From positions 38,336 through 80,767 of the forward strand of contig DDWW01000045.1 of assembly GCA_002347085.1 (NCBI GenBank): DNA of 42,432 bases, in the 5' to 3' direction. Shown here one piece after another: positions 7,829 to 15,593 of this stretch. Every line of letters starts with the position of its first letter. Within the stretch, counting starts at the first letter, position 1. A program made the position numbers and the translations under genes. The notes beneath the pieces were generated by a model. It was not told the DNA's origin and ran no database searches. It worked only from the letters and a program-made list of their open reading frames with translations. Source of the DNA: Desulfobulbaceae bacterium UBA2276 (GTDB lineage: Bacteria; Desulfobacterota; Desulfobulbia; Desulfobulbales; Desulfocapsaceae).

Positions 7829-7868
7829 CATCCTTCGTTGTCCATGTACCTAAGGATAATGAAGGATG
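7829..7868 (+). other. RNA hairpin between FKBP and DsrE-like genes
   Basis: CATCCTTCGTTGTCC and GGATAATGAAGGATG form a 15-bp stem, with two G-U pairs if read as RNA, around a 10-nt loop. There is no T tract, so it is not a standard terminator; it may stabilise the upstream mRNA or mark an attenuation point. Confidence 0.5.
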
Positions 7869-7929
7869 AAGGTCTGTTCGGTAGGAAGGGATCACAGATT
7901 GACACGGATAAATAACTCAGGAGGTTAAC

Positions 7930-8397
7930 ATGCTTGGACGATGTCTGATGATGGTGACGCTGCTCATGTTGATGTGTTCCCCAGTATTGCACGCTGAGTC
8001 GCAACCGAATGACCGCGAGGCGTTGGCAGGGCTGAAGACCGCCAAGGTCATTTTCGATGTGCGGGTGGCCGATCTTGACAAGCTGGTGTTTAATCTGCGG
8101 CTCTTCAGTGAAACCATGGAAGGCATAGCCGCTCAGGGGGTTAAGCCGGAGATGGTGGTTACTTTCCGTGGCCCTACAGTCAAGCTTCTGACAGCCACGG
8201 CTCTCGATGAGGAAGCGCTCGATCTGCTCCGGGCCTTGAAAAAGAAGGGTGTGCAGTTTGAGGCATGTGCAGTGGCCATGCGTGTACTCAAAGTTGACCA
8301 GGCGGGACTTATCCCGGAGGTCAAGCTGGTTGCCAATGTGCTCATCTCTCTGATTGGATATCAGAACAAGGGGTATGCGATGATTGCCATTAATTGA
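7930..8397 (+). CDS. Exported DsrE-family protein
   Basis: A 155-residue protein with a signal peptide (LMMVTLLMLMCSPVLHA, cleavage likely near residue 22) and a DsrE/YchN-like fold: AKVIFDVRVADLDKLVFNL, then VVTFRGPTVKLLT, then KGVQFEACAVAMR with a conserved-position cysteine, then a hydrophobic VANVLISLIGYQNKGYAMI. Cytoplasmic DsrE carries sulfur on such a Cys; in exported members the function is unknown. CAGGAGGTTAAC gives a strong ribosome site before the ATG at 7930. It may be co-transcribed with the FKBP gene upstream. Confidence 0.8.
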   Translation: MLGRCLMMVTLLMLMCSPVLHAESQPNDREALAGLKTAKVIFDVRVADLDKLVFNLRLFSETMEGIAAQGVKPEMVVTFRGPTVKLLTATALDEEALDLLRALKKKGVQFEACAVAMRVLKVDQAGLIPEVKLVANVLISLIGYQNKGYAMIAIN

Positions 8398-8469
8398 AGA
8401 AGGTGAAACTGGTTGGGTGGCGCGTGGGAAAATGAGGACGATTGACAGTATAGGAAAAGATACGAGTTG

Positions 8470-8510
8470 AATATGGTCATGGGGCGCCCATTGAACCGGT
8501 GTCGCCGGAT
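8470..8510 (+). pseudogene. Degraded fragment of the FKBP gene
   Basis: About 35 of 42 aligned positions match bases 7608-7649 inside the FKBP gene, including AATATGGTCATGG, TTGAAC, GGTG and CGCCGGA. Weaker similarity with matching spacing extends to about 8403 on the left and 8540 on the right. No open frame survives. It looks like the remains of a tandem duplication that spanned the DsrE-like gene. Confidence 0.6.
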
Positions 8511-8644
8511 TGTAATTTGATCAGGAACTCTGTGTGGTGATTGGTTGGAGATGTCAGTGAAAAGAAAAAAGGGGCACGGCGAAAAGAGCTATTTTTTATT
8601 TTTGACAAAATCTTACAAAAAAAAAACCAAAGGAGGCCTTCGTT

Positions 8645-9595
8645 ATGTTCAAACCAAGTGTGTTGATAGTTGCTCTGGGAATCTTGATCGGATCGGTTTC
8701 AACGGGATATTGTACGCGCCCAAATGTGGATGTCTGGAATTTACGGCATGATGAAGGATCTGGAGCTTTTGGAGAGGTTGTCTTTGATGGGAATCTCTTT
8801 GTGGCAGTTGGTCATGACCCAGTGGGGACAATTTTCAAGTCAAGTGACGGTGAAACCTGGAACTCAGCAACTTCCGGGTCAACGGCACTGCTTTCAGGTG
8901 CAACCTATGGAGAAGGACTTTTTATTGTTACAGGATCAGGGGGAGAAATCCTTTCATCAACTGATGGGGTTATCTGGACTAAACAAGGGGATGGTATAAC
9001 AACCGCGACACTTTCCTGTGCCGCCTATGGTGATGGCTTTTTTCTGGCTGGCGGCTCAGGTGGAAAAATCGTGAAATCTGTGGATGGAACAACCTGGGAG
9101 GAGTATTCAACAACTGAGTCTGCTTGGCTTTACGGGATGGAATATGGGGATGGGAGTTTTGTTTCTGTGGGCGGCGGGGGTGTGATCCATACGTCTCCTG
9201 ATGGACAAGTATGGACAAAACGTACTTCAGGAACTGGAAATGACCTTAATTCTGTGACTTATGGTTCTGGACTGTTTGTTGCGGTTGGCACGGGCGGTAC
9301 GATTTTGTCCAGTCCTGATGGTGTAAGCTGGACGCCGAAAACATCAGGGGTGGTATCGCATCTTTCCGGTGTGCATTACGCATATGGGAAATTTGTCGCA
9401 GTTGGTGATTCCGGGGTGATATTGTATTCAGCTGACGGAGCCAATTGGAGTAAACCGAATTCCGGTGCTACTTCTAACCTGGTTGAAGTTACTGCCGGCA
9501 AGAATACGTTTGTGGTAGTGGGTGAAGAACGAAAGATATACCAGTCTGCAACGGAAGGGATGAATGTGTTATATATGAGCCCAGCTCTGCGTTAA
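8645..9595 (+). CDS. Exported Asp-box beta-propeller-like repeat protein
   Basis: A 316-residue secreted or periplasmic protein of unknown function. An N-terminal signal peptide (VLIVALGILIGSVSTGYC) is followed by about seven repeats of roughly 40 residues, each with a pattern like YGxGxFVAVGxGGxIxxSxDGxxW, for example SSDGETW, SSTDGVIW, SVDGTTW, TSPDGQVW, SSPDGVSW and YSADGANW. SxDGxxW is the Asp-box/BNR turn of sialidase-type and Ycf48-type propellers. AAAGGAGGCCTTCGTT before the ATG is a very strong ribosome site. It appears to be transcribed alone. Confidence 0.85.
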   Translation: MFKPSVLIVALGILIGSVSTGYCTRPNVDVWNLRHDEGSGAFGEVVFDGNLFVAVGHDPVGTIFKSSDGETWNSATSGSTALLSGATYGEGLFIVTGSGGEILSSTDGVIWTKQGDGITTATLSCAAYGDGFFLAGGSGGKIVKSVDGTTWEEYSTTESAWLYGMEYGDGSFVSVGGGGVIHTSPDGQVWTKRTSGTGNDLNSVTYGSGLFVAVGTGGTILSSPDGVSWTPKTSGVVSHLSGVHYAYGKFVAVGDSGVILYSADGANWSKPNSGATSNLVEVTAGKNTFVVVGEERKIYQSATEGMNVLYMSPALR

Positions 9596-9688
9596 TGTTT
9601 TTTTGCCCTGACTTCTTTTGGATGATTGGGGAATAGAAAAAAACTGTTTTATCTTTTTGTTATTTTCTTGTTGGCACAAGGGAGTTTT

Positions 9689-10078
9689 ATGTCCTACGAA
9701 GAAAGAATAGAGGCTTCGGAAACCAGGATTACCAAGGCGGTGTTCCCCAACACCACCAACCATTATGCCACCCTGTTCGGCGGTACTGCTCTGCAATGGA
9801 TGGATGAGGCGGCGTTTATCACCGCCACCCGTTTTTGCCGGCAGAAGATGGTGACGGTCTGCTCGGATCGTATTGATTTCAAACATCCGATCCCGGCCGG
9901 CACCTTTGTCGAACTGGTCGGTCGGGTGGTAAAGGTCGGCAACACCAGCCTGCAGGTACAGGTGACCGTGTATCTTGAGCAGATGTATGATGAGAGCCGG
10001 ACGAAGGCGATTGAGGGGCTCTTTACCTTTGTGGCCATTGATGAAAACATGCAGCCTGTTCCGGTGCGCAAGGAGTAG
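9689..10078 (+). CDS. Acyl-CoA thioesterase, hotdog fold (YciA-like)
   Basis: A 129-residue single-hotdog thioesterase predicted to hydrolyse acyl-CoA. VFPNTTNHYATLFGGTALQWMDEAA is the conserved block with the hotdog helix and active-site Asp, followed by DFKHPIPAGTFVELVGRV and a C-terminal FTFVAID. The start at 9689 is set by AAGGGAGTTTT and by the family N-terminus (ETRITKAVFPN); the in-frame upstream extension to 9626 would add a spurious hydrophobic leader. A terminator overlaps its stop codon. Confidence 0.9.
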   Translation: MSYEERIEASETRITKAVFPNTTNHYATLFGGTALQWMDEAAFITATRFCRQKMVTVCSDRIDFKHPIPAGTFVELVGRVVKVGNTSLQVQVTVYLEQMYDESRTKAIEGLFTFVAIDENMQPVPVRKE

Positions 10079-10109
10079 GCCCACGCAATAAGGCCTACTC
10101 TCCCCTTTT
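10073..10109 (+). terminator. Intrinsic terminator overlapping the thioesterase stop
   Basis: A perfect 9-bp stem, GAGTAGGCC and GGCCTACTC, surrounds a 10-nt loop and is followed by TCCCCTTTT. The TAG stop codon lies within the left arm. Confidence 0.7.
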
Positions 10110-10120
10110 GGTACTCATTC

Positions 10121-10210
10121 CACATTCCAGTTTGTGCATGCTCCTCGGCGTGCTCCCCCATACTGCTTCGTCGCCGCTCGCTTGCCTTCTCGCTGTCAAC
10201 TGGAACGTGT
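10121..10210. repeat. Imperfect long inverted repeat in a convergent gap
   Basis: CACATTCCAGTTTG and CAACTGGAACGTG pair with one gap and one mismatch around a GC-rich 64-bp interior. It lies between two convergent genes and resembles in size the 105-bp element at 3726, but I could not align the two convincingly. Confidence 0.45.
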
Positions 10211-10242
10211 TTGGAAAGGAATCTGTAAGCCCCAGGTTGAAA

Positions 10243-11496
10243 TTACTTGGCATCAGGCCCCAGGGCGGCCGAACGACCTGCCAGCCAGCCCGTTGAAAAG
10301 GCGGCCTGCAGGTTGTAGCCGCCGGTGTCGCCCTGGAGATCGAGAACCTCACCTGCCAGATAGAGTCCCGGTGCCTTGAGGGACTCCATGGTTCGGGGAT
10401 CCACCTCTTTGAGGTCTACTCCTCCTGCGGTGACGATCGCCTCGGTAAAGGGGCGATGCCCGCTGACTTCCAGACGGAAATCTTTGAGCCAGGTTTTCAG
10501 CCGTTTGCGTTCACTGGCCGTAACCTGCCCGCCCAGACGATCCGCGGGGATTTCGGTGAGTTTGAGACAAACAGGGATCATCTCCCGGGGCAGCAGGCCG
10601 CGCAGGATGCTGCCCATCGGCTCTTTGCCTCGACTCTCCAGATCACGGAGCAGCCGGGCGTCAAGTTTTTGCTCATCAAGGGCTGGTTTCAGGTCGAGAG
10701 AGAGGGTTATGCTGTCTTCCCGGCGCAGGCCGTCCACTACCTCGCCGCTCAGGGTGAGGATTACCGGCCCGGTGACCCCGAATTTGGTGAAACTCATCTC
10801 GCCGAAGGCCTGTCTGGTTCGTTTACCATTGCAGATCAGCCGCACATTGATATTGCGCAGTTCCAGGCCGTCCAAGGGGGCGGTCAGATCGCCTGCTATC
10901 TCCAGCGGAACTAAGGCCGGACGAACGGGGATGACGGAATGCCCGACTGCGGCTGCCAAGCGATAACCATCACCAGTCGAGCCGGTGGCCGCATAGGAGA
11001 CACCGCCGGTGGCCAGAATTACTCCATCGCAGCCCAGCGCCTCATTATCACAGAGTACGCCGCTGACTCGACCATTGGTGGTTAACAGGAGCTCAACCCT
11101 GGCCTCGGTTTTGATCTGGACTCCGCATTTCTGCAGCCATTGCTGAAAAATCTTGACTACATCCGGGGCCTTGCCGCTGGCCGGGAAGACCCGCCCGCCC
11201 CGTTCACTTACTAATTCCAGTCCCTGCTGCTCTAAAAATGCCATCAGTTCCGGGGCGAAAAAGCGGGAAAAGGCCTGACGCAGAAAGCGGCCATTCTTGC
11301 CAAAATGGTCGATGAACTCCTTCATCTCGGCGATATTGGTGAGGTTGCAGCGGCCCTTGCCGGTGATGCAGATCTTGCGGCCGGGGCGTTTCATCTTCTC
11401 GAGGAGGAGGACATCAGCGCCGCTACTTGCCGCCTGTCCGGCTGCCATCAGGCCGGCCGCGCCGCCGCCTATGACGATGACTTTTCGTTTATTCAT
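10243..11496 (-). CDS. FAD-dependent oxidoreductase, YhiN/HI0933 family
   Basis: A 417-residue flavoprotein of unknown substrate. The N-terminal Rossmann motif VIVIGGGAAGLMAAGQAA binds FAD, followed by the family block KMKRPGRKICITGKGRCNLTN. The ATGGVSYAATGSTGDGY block and the C-terminal GLYLAGEVLDLQGDTGGYNLQ block, which also contacts the flavin, complete the signature. Bile-acid BaiN belongs to the same family, but most members are uncharacterised. AAAGGATACTCAAGA precedes the ATG. It follows the radical SAM gene with 28 bp between, so the two probably form an operon. Confidence 0.9.
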   Translation of the reverse strand: MNKRKVIVIGGGAAGLMAAGQAASSGADVLLLEKMKRPGRKICITGKGRCNLTNIAEMKEFIDHFGKNGRFLRQAFSRFFAPELMAFLEQQGLELVSERGGRVFPASGKAPDVVKIFQQWLQKCGVQIKTEARVELLLTTNGRVSGVLCDNEALGCDGVILATGGVSYAATGSTGDGYRLAAAVGHSVIPVRPALVPLEIAGDLTAPLDGLELRNINVRLICNGKRTRQAFGEMSFTKFGVTGPVILTLSGEVVDGLRREDSITLSLDLKPALDEQKLDARLLRDLESRGKEPMGSILRGLLPREMIPVCLKLTEIPADRLGGQVTASERKRLKTWLKDFRLEVSGHRPFTEAIVTAGGVDLKEVDPRTMESLKAPGLYLAGEVLDLQGDTGGYNLQAAFSTGWLAGRSAALGPDAK

Positions 11497-11524
11497 TCTT
11501 GAGTATCCTTTGTCTTTTTACTGT

Positions 11525-13042
11525 TCATTGTTTTGTTCCCACAAAAAATGGGGCATGGTTGGAGGTGAAGATGGGCGGATCCCGCTGGAGGATGGGGATG
11601 ATGGCCGGATGACGCTTGAACTCCTTGTCGAGAAAAGTGCGGATCGCCTTACGGTCCCAGCCTTGCGGGTGGACAAAATCGCAGTACAGGGAGAGATCAC
11701 CCTCGTAAAAATTCTGAATAGGCAGGCTGTCAGCCTCCGGGCTGCATACCGGCATATTAAAGACGGCCAGATTGAGAAAGGTGATGGCCTCCTGATGGGC
11801 CACGACAAAGTCCAGGGTCTTGCGGGCCTGGGTCAGCCCTTCCTGCGGGGTGCCAAAGAGCAGGTAGATATAGGTCGCAATCCCGGCCTGCTGGAGGGCG
11901 GTCAGGGTCTGGGCCACCATCCCCAGATCAATGCCCTTGTCCATGCCATCAAGCACCGACTGGTCGCCGGATTCTATACCCAGTTTGAGCATCAGGCAAC
12001 CAGACTGGCGCAGCTCGCGGCAGAATTGCGGGTCACAAAGCTTGCGGCTGACTCGGGCAAATCCATACCAGGGTGCGCCTAGCGGCGTGGCGATCAGCTG
12101 GCGCATCAGGGACGGGGCGATGGCGTTATCGAGAAAATGGATGATCGCCGGCCTGGTCTCCTGGCAGAGGATGGCAAGATCGCTCACGACCTTCTCTGCC
12201 GGCAGGCAAGCATAGGGATTCTCCTCGGCCTTTTCCGGGCAGAATGAACACCGGTTCCAATAGCAGCCGGACGAGGCGGCGTAGGGGAGGATGAAGCCCG
12301 GGGCCAGATATTCGAGGTGGTGAAGTTTTTGGAAATATGGCGGGTGATGCTGTCCGTTATCCTGAACCCCTAAGAGCTTCAGCAATGCCTCTTCACCAGG
12401 ACCTGCTACCAGATGGTCGATGAGTCCGGCAAAGGGATTGCTCCAGGCCGGGTTGCGCAGCCACGAGGTGATTAAGCCTCCACCAACGACGATGGGCAGC
12501 CCCGGCGCGATCCTTTTGAGAAAGCCGATCATGGCCAGGGTGGTGGGGGCCTGGCTCAGGTAATTCAGGGACAGGCCCACCATTGGCGGGTGAGTGGTCT
12601 CGAGGAGCTGGGGCAGACGCTCGGCAAACCAGGGGTAGAAGATATTGTCTTCAGGATGGCAGGCGCTTCGCAACAGATCTTCACTCTTGAGCGGGGAAAT
12701 GGCTGGATCCTGATAATTGGCGAGATTCAGGGCCAGTTGCTGCGTCAGCCCTACCTGTTCCAAGACGCGATTGACATCGGCCACTGCTCGTTGATAGCGG
12801 GCCGGATGGGTGTAGATTTCAGGGGCGCGCAACTGCTTCAGGTTGTTGTCGAGGGACCGTTTCGCCCGCCTGGTCCAGGTGTCATCGGCCGGGAGGTGCC
12901 GGCCAAGGAGAAAAAGTTGGCCCTCAAGGTTGGCATCCAGCAGGGTGCAGTCCAGACCATGACCACGGAGGGTGCCGGCTAATTGGGCAATGCCGGCCGG
13001 TGCCTCACAGGGTTTGGCTAAAGGGGGATAGATGAGGAGCAT
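11525..13042 (-). CDS. Radical SAM protein with B12-binding-type N-terminal domain
   Basis: A 505-residue enzyme of the class whose N-terminal domain resembles a cobalamin-binding Rossmann domain (LLIYPPLAKPCEAP..LAGTLRGHG..LLDANL). The middle has PIVVGGGLITSW and the radical SAM cluster motif CYWNRCSFC near residue 270, then LKLGIESGDQSVLDGMDKG and IYLLFGTPQE as in Elp3-like SAM barrels. The substrate is unknown. It precedes the YhiN-type flavoprotein gene in the same direction; a divergent Tim44-like gene lies beyond repeat copy B. Confidence 0.88.
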   Translation of the reverse strand: MLLIYPPLAKPCEAPAGIAQLAGTLRGHGLDCTLLDANLEGQLFLLGRHLPADDTWTRRAKRSLDNNLKQLRAPEIYTHPARYQRAVADVNRVLEQVGLTQQLALNLANYQDPAISPLKSEDLLRSACHPEDNIFYPWFAERLPQLLETTHPPMVGLSLNYLSQAPTTLAMIGFLKRIAPGLPIVVGGGLITSWLRNPAWSNPFAGLIDHLVAGPGEEALLKLLGVQDNGQHHPPYFQKLHHLEYLAPGFILPYAASSGCYWNRCSFCPEKAEENPYACLPAEKVVSDLAILCQETRPAIIHFLDNAIAPSLMRQLIATPLGAPWYGFARVSRKLCDPQFCRELRQSGCLMLKLGIESGDQSVLDGMDKGIDLGMVAQTLTALQQAGIATYIYLLFGTPQEGLTQARKTLDFVVAHQEAITFLNLAVFNMPVCSPEADSLPIQNFYEGDLSLYCDFVHPQGWDRKAIRTFLDKEFKRHPAIIPILQRDPPIFTSNHAPFFVGTKQ

Positions 13043-13150
13043 GTCTGCGGTCGGGTGTGAAGGTTTCTTGAAATTTGTTGCTGCCGAAAAGAGGTGACAA
13101 GCCTTATCCGGCTTGATAGAGTTGATGCAAACTTGGTAGTGGATATTTAG

Positions 13151-13399
13151 AGGCCGTTACTGAAAAGAGCAAGGCTCTTTTTGCTCTTTTCAGTTTACGG
13201 ACTCTTATGCAACGTCAAATAAACAGCATTTTTTACCGCTGTTTATTTGCGTGGCGTTTGGCAGACTAAATCCACCGAAGATCATACAAGGAGCCCTTAC
13301 AAAATAACTTGGTCTTTTATAACTCTTTCGTTACAGCTCCTTATGCCGTTTCGAGTATTCAAGGAGTCAAGTAACCATGTTATCTCTTCACAACGGCTT
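13151..13399 (+). repeat. Long dispersed repeat, three hairpins (copy B)
   Basis: A 249-bp element in the gap at 13043-13517, with ends AGGCCGTT and AACGGCTT. Hairpin 1 is ACTGAAAAGAGCAA / TTGCTCTTTTCAGT. Hairpin 2 is CAAATAAACAGC / GCTGTTTATTTG. Hairpin 3 starts GGAGCCCTTACAAAATAA and closes with TTTCGTTACAGCTCC. The copy is nearly collinear with inverted copy D and with copy A. The remaining sequence to 13517 has a TATAAT at 13466-13471 that may serve the next gene. Confidence 0.85.
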
Positions 13400-13517
13400 G
13401 TTGTTGTCCTGCAATCTTCTGTCGGTACGTTGACGTTATCAAGCCGAAGCATTATCCTCATACCATATAATCAGAAAAATCAGAAAAGAAGTTACAATAT
13501 TTTTACAAGGAGTGTTT

Positions 13518-14477
13518 ATGATGTCTTCTTTCTTTGTCCGTCTTGCCCCTTTTTTCCTTGTCCTGATCGCCTTGACCTTTATTGAGGCGGGTATCACCGC
13601 CGATTTTGCCGATGCCCGTTCTCGCTCCGGTGGCCGCTCTTTTAGTCGCAGCACGCCAACGCAGAAGGCACCCGCTACGAACCAGGCAACTCCTGGCAGC
13701 CAGACCCCCAATAAATCGGGATTCGGCAGTGGGCTGGCAGGCGGCCTGCTGGGCGGGGCCTTGGGCGGTATGCTCTTTGGCAGCATGTTTGGCATGGGCG
13801 GTGGTAGCGGCATGGGGATTCTGCCCCTGCTTCTGTTGGGCGGCATTGGCTATTTTTTCTATAAGCGTTTTGTCAAACCTGCCACCTCGGGGCCGGTTTC
13901 CGGGGCGCGTCAGGGGTATCAGCCACCAACGAACCCTTTGGGATCGCTTTTTTCTGGTAACCAGTCCGGGAAGATGAGCGGGGATGTTCCACCTCCGCCA
14001 CCTCCATCCGGCATCTTGCCTGGTTCCCTGGATGAAGGTCTGGCCCTGATCCGCCAGACCGACCCTGGCTTTGATGCCAAATATTTTGTCGAGGTGGCCT
14101 CCGATGTCTTTTTCAAGGTGCAGGCCGGCTGGATGCGGCGGGATATCTCCTCGTATCGGCACCTCCTGGGCGAGGAGATTGCCGCCGGGTATGAGCGGCA
14201 GTTCGCCGAGATGCAACAGCGTGGGCACATCAATAAATTAGAGAGTATCTCTATTCGCAAGGTGGAGATCGTCTCTGCCGGCAAAGAGAATAATGAGGAT
14301 TTCGTCACCGTGCTCTTTACCGCCAATCTCCTGGATTACACCGTGGATGAGCATAGCGGTGCCTTGGTGGAAGGGAGCATGACTGAGCCGGTCAAGTTTG
14401 CCGAAGAGTGGACCTGGGCCCGGCCGGCTGGCACTGAAAATTGGAAGCTTGAAGGGATTCAGGTTGTTAATGGGTGA
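13518..14477 (+). CDS. Tim44-like domain membrane protein
   Basis: A 319-residue protein. It has an N-terminal signal or membrane segment (LAPFFLVLIALTFIEAG), a Ser/Arg-rich stretch, a Gly-rich hydrophobic segment (GLAGGLLGGALGGMLFG, then LLPLLLLGGIGYFF-like), a Pro-rich linker (VPPPPPPSG), and a C-terminal Tim44-like domain (FFKVQAGWMRRDISSYRHLL to EEWTWARPAGTENWKLEGIQ). In mitochondria Tim44 tethers the import motor; bacterial relatives have unknown roles. AAGGAG lies 5 bp before the ATG at 13518; a second ATG three bases later is equally possible. Confidence 0.85.
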   Translation: MMSSFFVRLAPFFLVLIALTFIEAGITADFADARSRSGGRSFSRSTPTQKAPATNQATPGSQTPNKSGFGSGLAGGLLGGALGGMLFGSMFGMGGGSGMGILPLLLLGGIGYFFYKRFVKPATSGPVSGARQGYQPPTNPLGSLFSGNQSGKMSGDVPPPPPPSGILPGSLDEGLALIRQTDPGFDAKYFVEVASDVFFKVQAGWMRRDISSYRHLLGEEIAAGYERQFAEMQQRGHINKLESISIRKVEIVSAGKENNEDFVTVLFTANLLDYTVDEHSGALVEGSMTEPVKFAEEWTWARPAGTENWKLEGIQVVNG

Positions 14478-14508
14478 AAGATACTTGGCTTGAGCAGGTT
14501 GAGAGAAT

Positions 14509-14545
14509 AAAAAAGGGGTGTCTTGCGAGACGCCCCTTTTTTATT
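14509..14545 (+). terminator. Intrinsic terminator after the Tim44-like gene
   Basis: GGGGTGTCT-TGCG-AGACGCCCC, with one G-U pair, is preceded by an A run and followed by a run of six T. Because A and T runs flank both sides it may work in both directions. Confidence 0.9.
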
Positions 14546-14552
14546 TAAGTGC

Positions 14553-14680
14553 CGTAATGAAACAAGCAATTCCTTTTGGCTTATTTTATGACGGCGCCAG
14601 ATGCCATACAAGGCCCCGTTGTTAAGAAAAGAACCATTGCCTTTTTATCTCTTTCGTTACGACGGCCATGGATGGCATAG
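14553..14680 (+). repeat. Degenerate dispersed repeat (copy G)
   Basis: Two hairpin modules. The first, GCCGTAATGAAACAAGC with GCTTATTTTATGACGGC, matches an internal part of copy D. The second begins ATGCCATACAAGG and closes with TTTCGTTACGACGGCC, as in hairpin 3 of copies A and B. It sits in the convergent gap at 14478-14790; the rest of that gap holds nothing I recognise. Confidence 0.6.
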
Positions 14681-14790
14681 TGTTGCTCGCCCCATGGATG
14701 GAGGAAGAGCGACCTGCCCCTTCTGCCGTTCACGATATCTCAATATTACAGCTATTTTTTGACAAGGGCTGAGTTTTTGCGGTGGTAAGG

Positions 14791-15033
14791 TTATTTGCTT
14801 TTTTCTTCGGTGTCGATGGGGCAAGGCTCTCCAGCCTCAGCAAAGGCACTGCATGCCATGGTGTTTTCGACCGATTCCAAGGCCACTGTTGTCTTTTTCT
14901 TAGCTGTGGATGCCGCAGCAACACTTGCTCCCTCTTTGATATTGATGGGGCAGGGCTCTCCTGCCTCGGCAAAGGCACCGCATGCCATGGTGTTCTCAAG
15001 CTCTGTGTTCAATGAAGTTTTTTTCTCGGTCAT
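14791..15033 (-). CDS. Small protein with duplicated Cys motif
   Basis: An 80-residue protein made of two copies of one motif: ENTMACGAFAEAGEPCPI (near residues 13-30) and ENTMACSAFAEAGEPCPI (near 57-74), joined by an Ala/Lys-rich linker. Each copy has two cysteines separated by nine residues. No signal peptide or membrane segment is seen. The start at 15033 has GGAGGTTTTACC before it, and the upstream in-frame extension is unsupported. The duplication is visible in the DNA as well. I do not know the function. It could be a metal-binding or redox protein, or a multi-core precursor peptide, but no modifying enzyme is adjacent. Confidence 0.75.
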   Translation of the reverse strand: MTEKKTSLNTELENTMACGAFAEAGEPCPINIKEGASVAAASTAKKKTTVALESVENTMACSAFAEAGEPCPIDTEEKSK

Positions 15034-15205
15034 GGTAAAACCTCCAAATGGTATCAGAAGAGTGGAAAGTGTCAGAGGGGCTTGTTTAAAGAATATCATA
15101 CTTGATTGAGAAAATACAAGGATGTTTGTGGCCTCTTCTTTGTGAGTATTTTTGTGATTTCAACTATATGGGAAAATTGTAATTTTCTGTTTTTGAGAAA
15201 GCCTT

Positions 15206-15589
15206 CTAAGAAGCAGGTGGCGAATTCCAGATCAGCCGTATTCCCGATGCCGGATGCTAAAAGGCCAGAGAGGTGTCAGGGAGCAGGAGCTTTCCTGGCG
15301 TCTGTCCCAGGCCATATAACCGGTCACCGACGATGGGGATGCGTATCCCCAAAGGATGAGCGGCGTGCAGCCGGTGTTGGTGGGCCGCGCTGGTGCGGGC
15401 GATCACCATCTCAGGCCGGAGGTGTCCATGTCGAGGCGATGTACGGCTGGCTGATCGATGCAGTCAGGAAACATCTCTGATCCTGCCTGTCACACAGTCC
15501 TGCATGGCAGGGCCTCGGCCCGGTACTGCCAGAAGGCCACTGGGTTTATTGATGACGATAAATAAAGGATCGATAGCGATAATCTTCAT
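15206..15589 (-). pseudogene. Decayed RluA-type pseudouridine synthase catalytic domain
   Basis: The minus strand from ATG 15589 reads IDPLFIVINKPSGLLAVPGR, then GPAMQDCVTGRIRD. A frameshift is followed by FPDCIDQPAVHRLDMDTSGL, which contains the catalytic Asp motif HRLD. A second frameshift leads to MVIARTSAAHQ, which runs directly into HRLHAAHPLG and IPIVGDRLYG, the C-terminal RNA-binding block, so the middle of the domain is deleted. A TAG then replaces the usual Trp or similar residue before HPASG, and a final stop lies at 15206. GAGAGGG stands before the ATG, 4 bp after the stop of the upstream partner gene. At least four lesions make a functional product very unlikely. Confidence 0.88.
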
Positions 15590-15593
15590 CCGG

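Noticed and set aside
9763..10161. A minus-strand frame opposite the thioesterase gene
   Set aside because: It crosses the thioesterase terminator and shows no family features.
13466..13471. TATAAT upstream of the Tim44-like gene as a firm promoter
   Set aside because: The -10 is perfect, but no -35 lies at 16-18 bp; the nearest TTGACG is 30 bp away, so it is mentioned only with copy B.
14791..15033. A firm RiPP precursor call for the duplicated-motif gene
   Set aside because: No adjacent modifying enzyme or transporter, and no leader peptide recognised; it is kept as a hypothesis only.
15106..15480. A plus-strand open frame of 124 codons
   Set aside because: It has no ribosome site and a low-complexity product, and it overlaps the minus-strand RluA pseudogene, whose homology explains the base composition.
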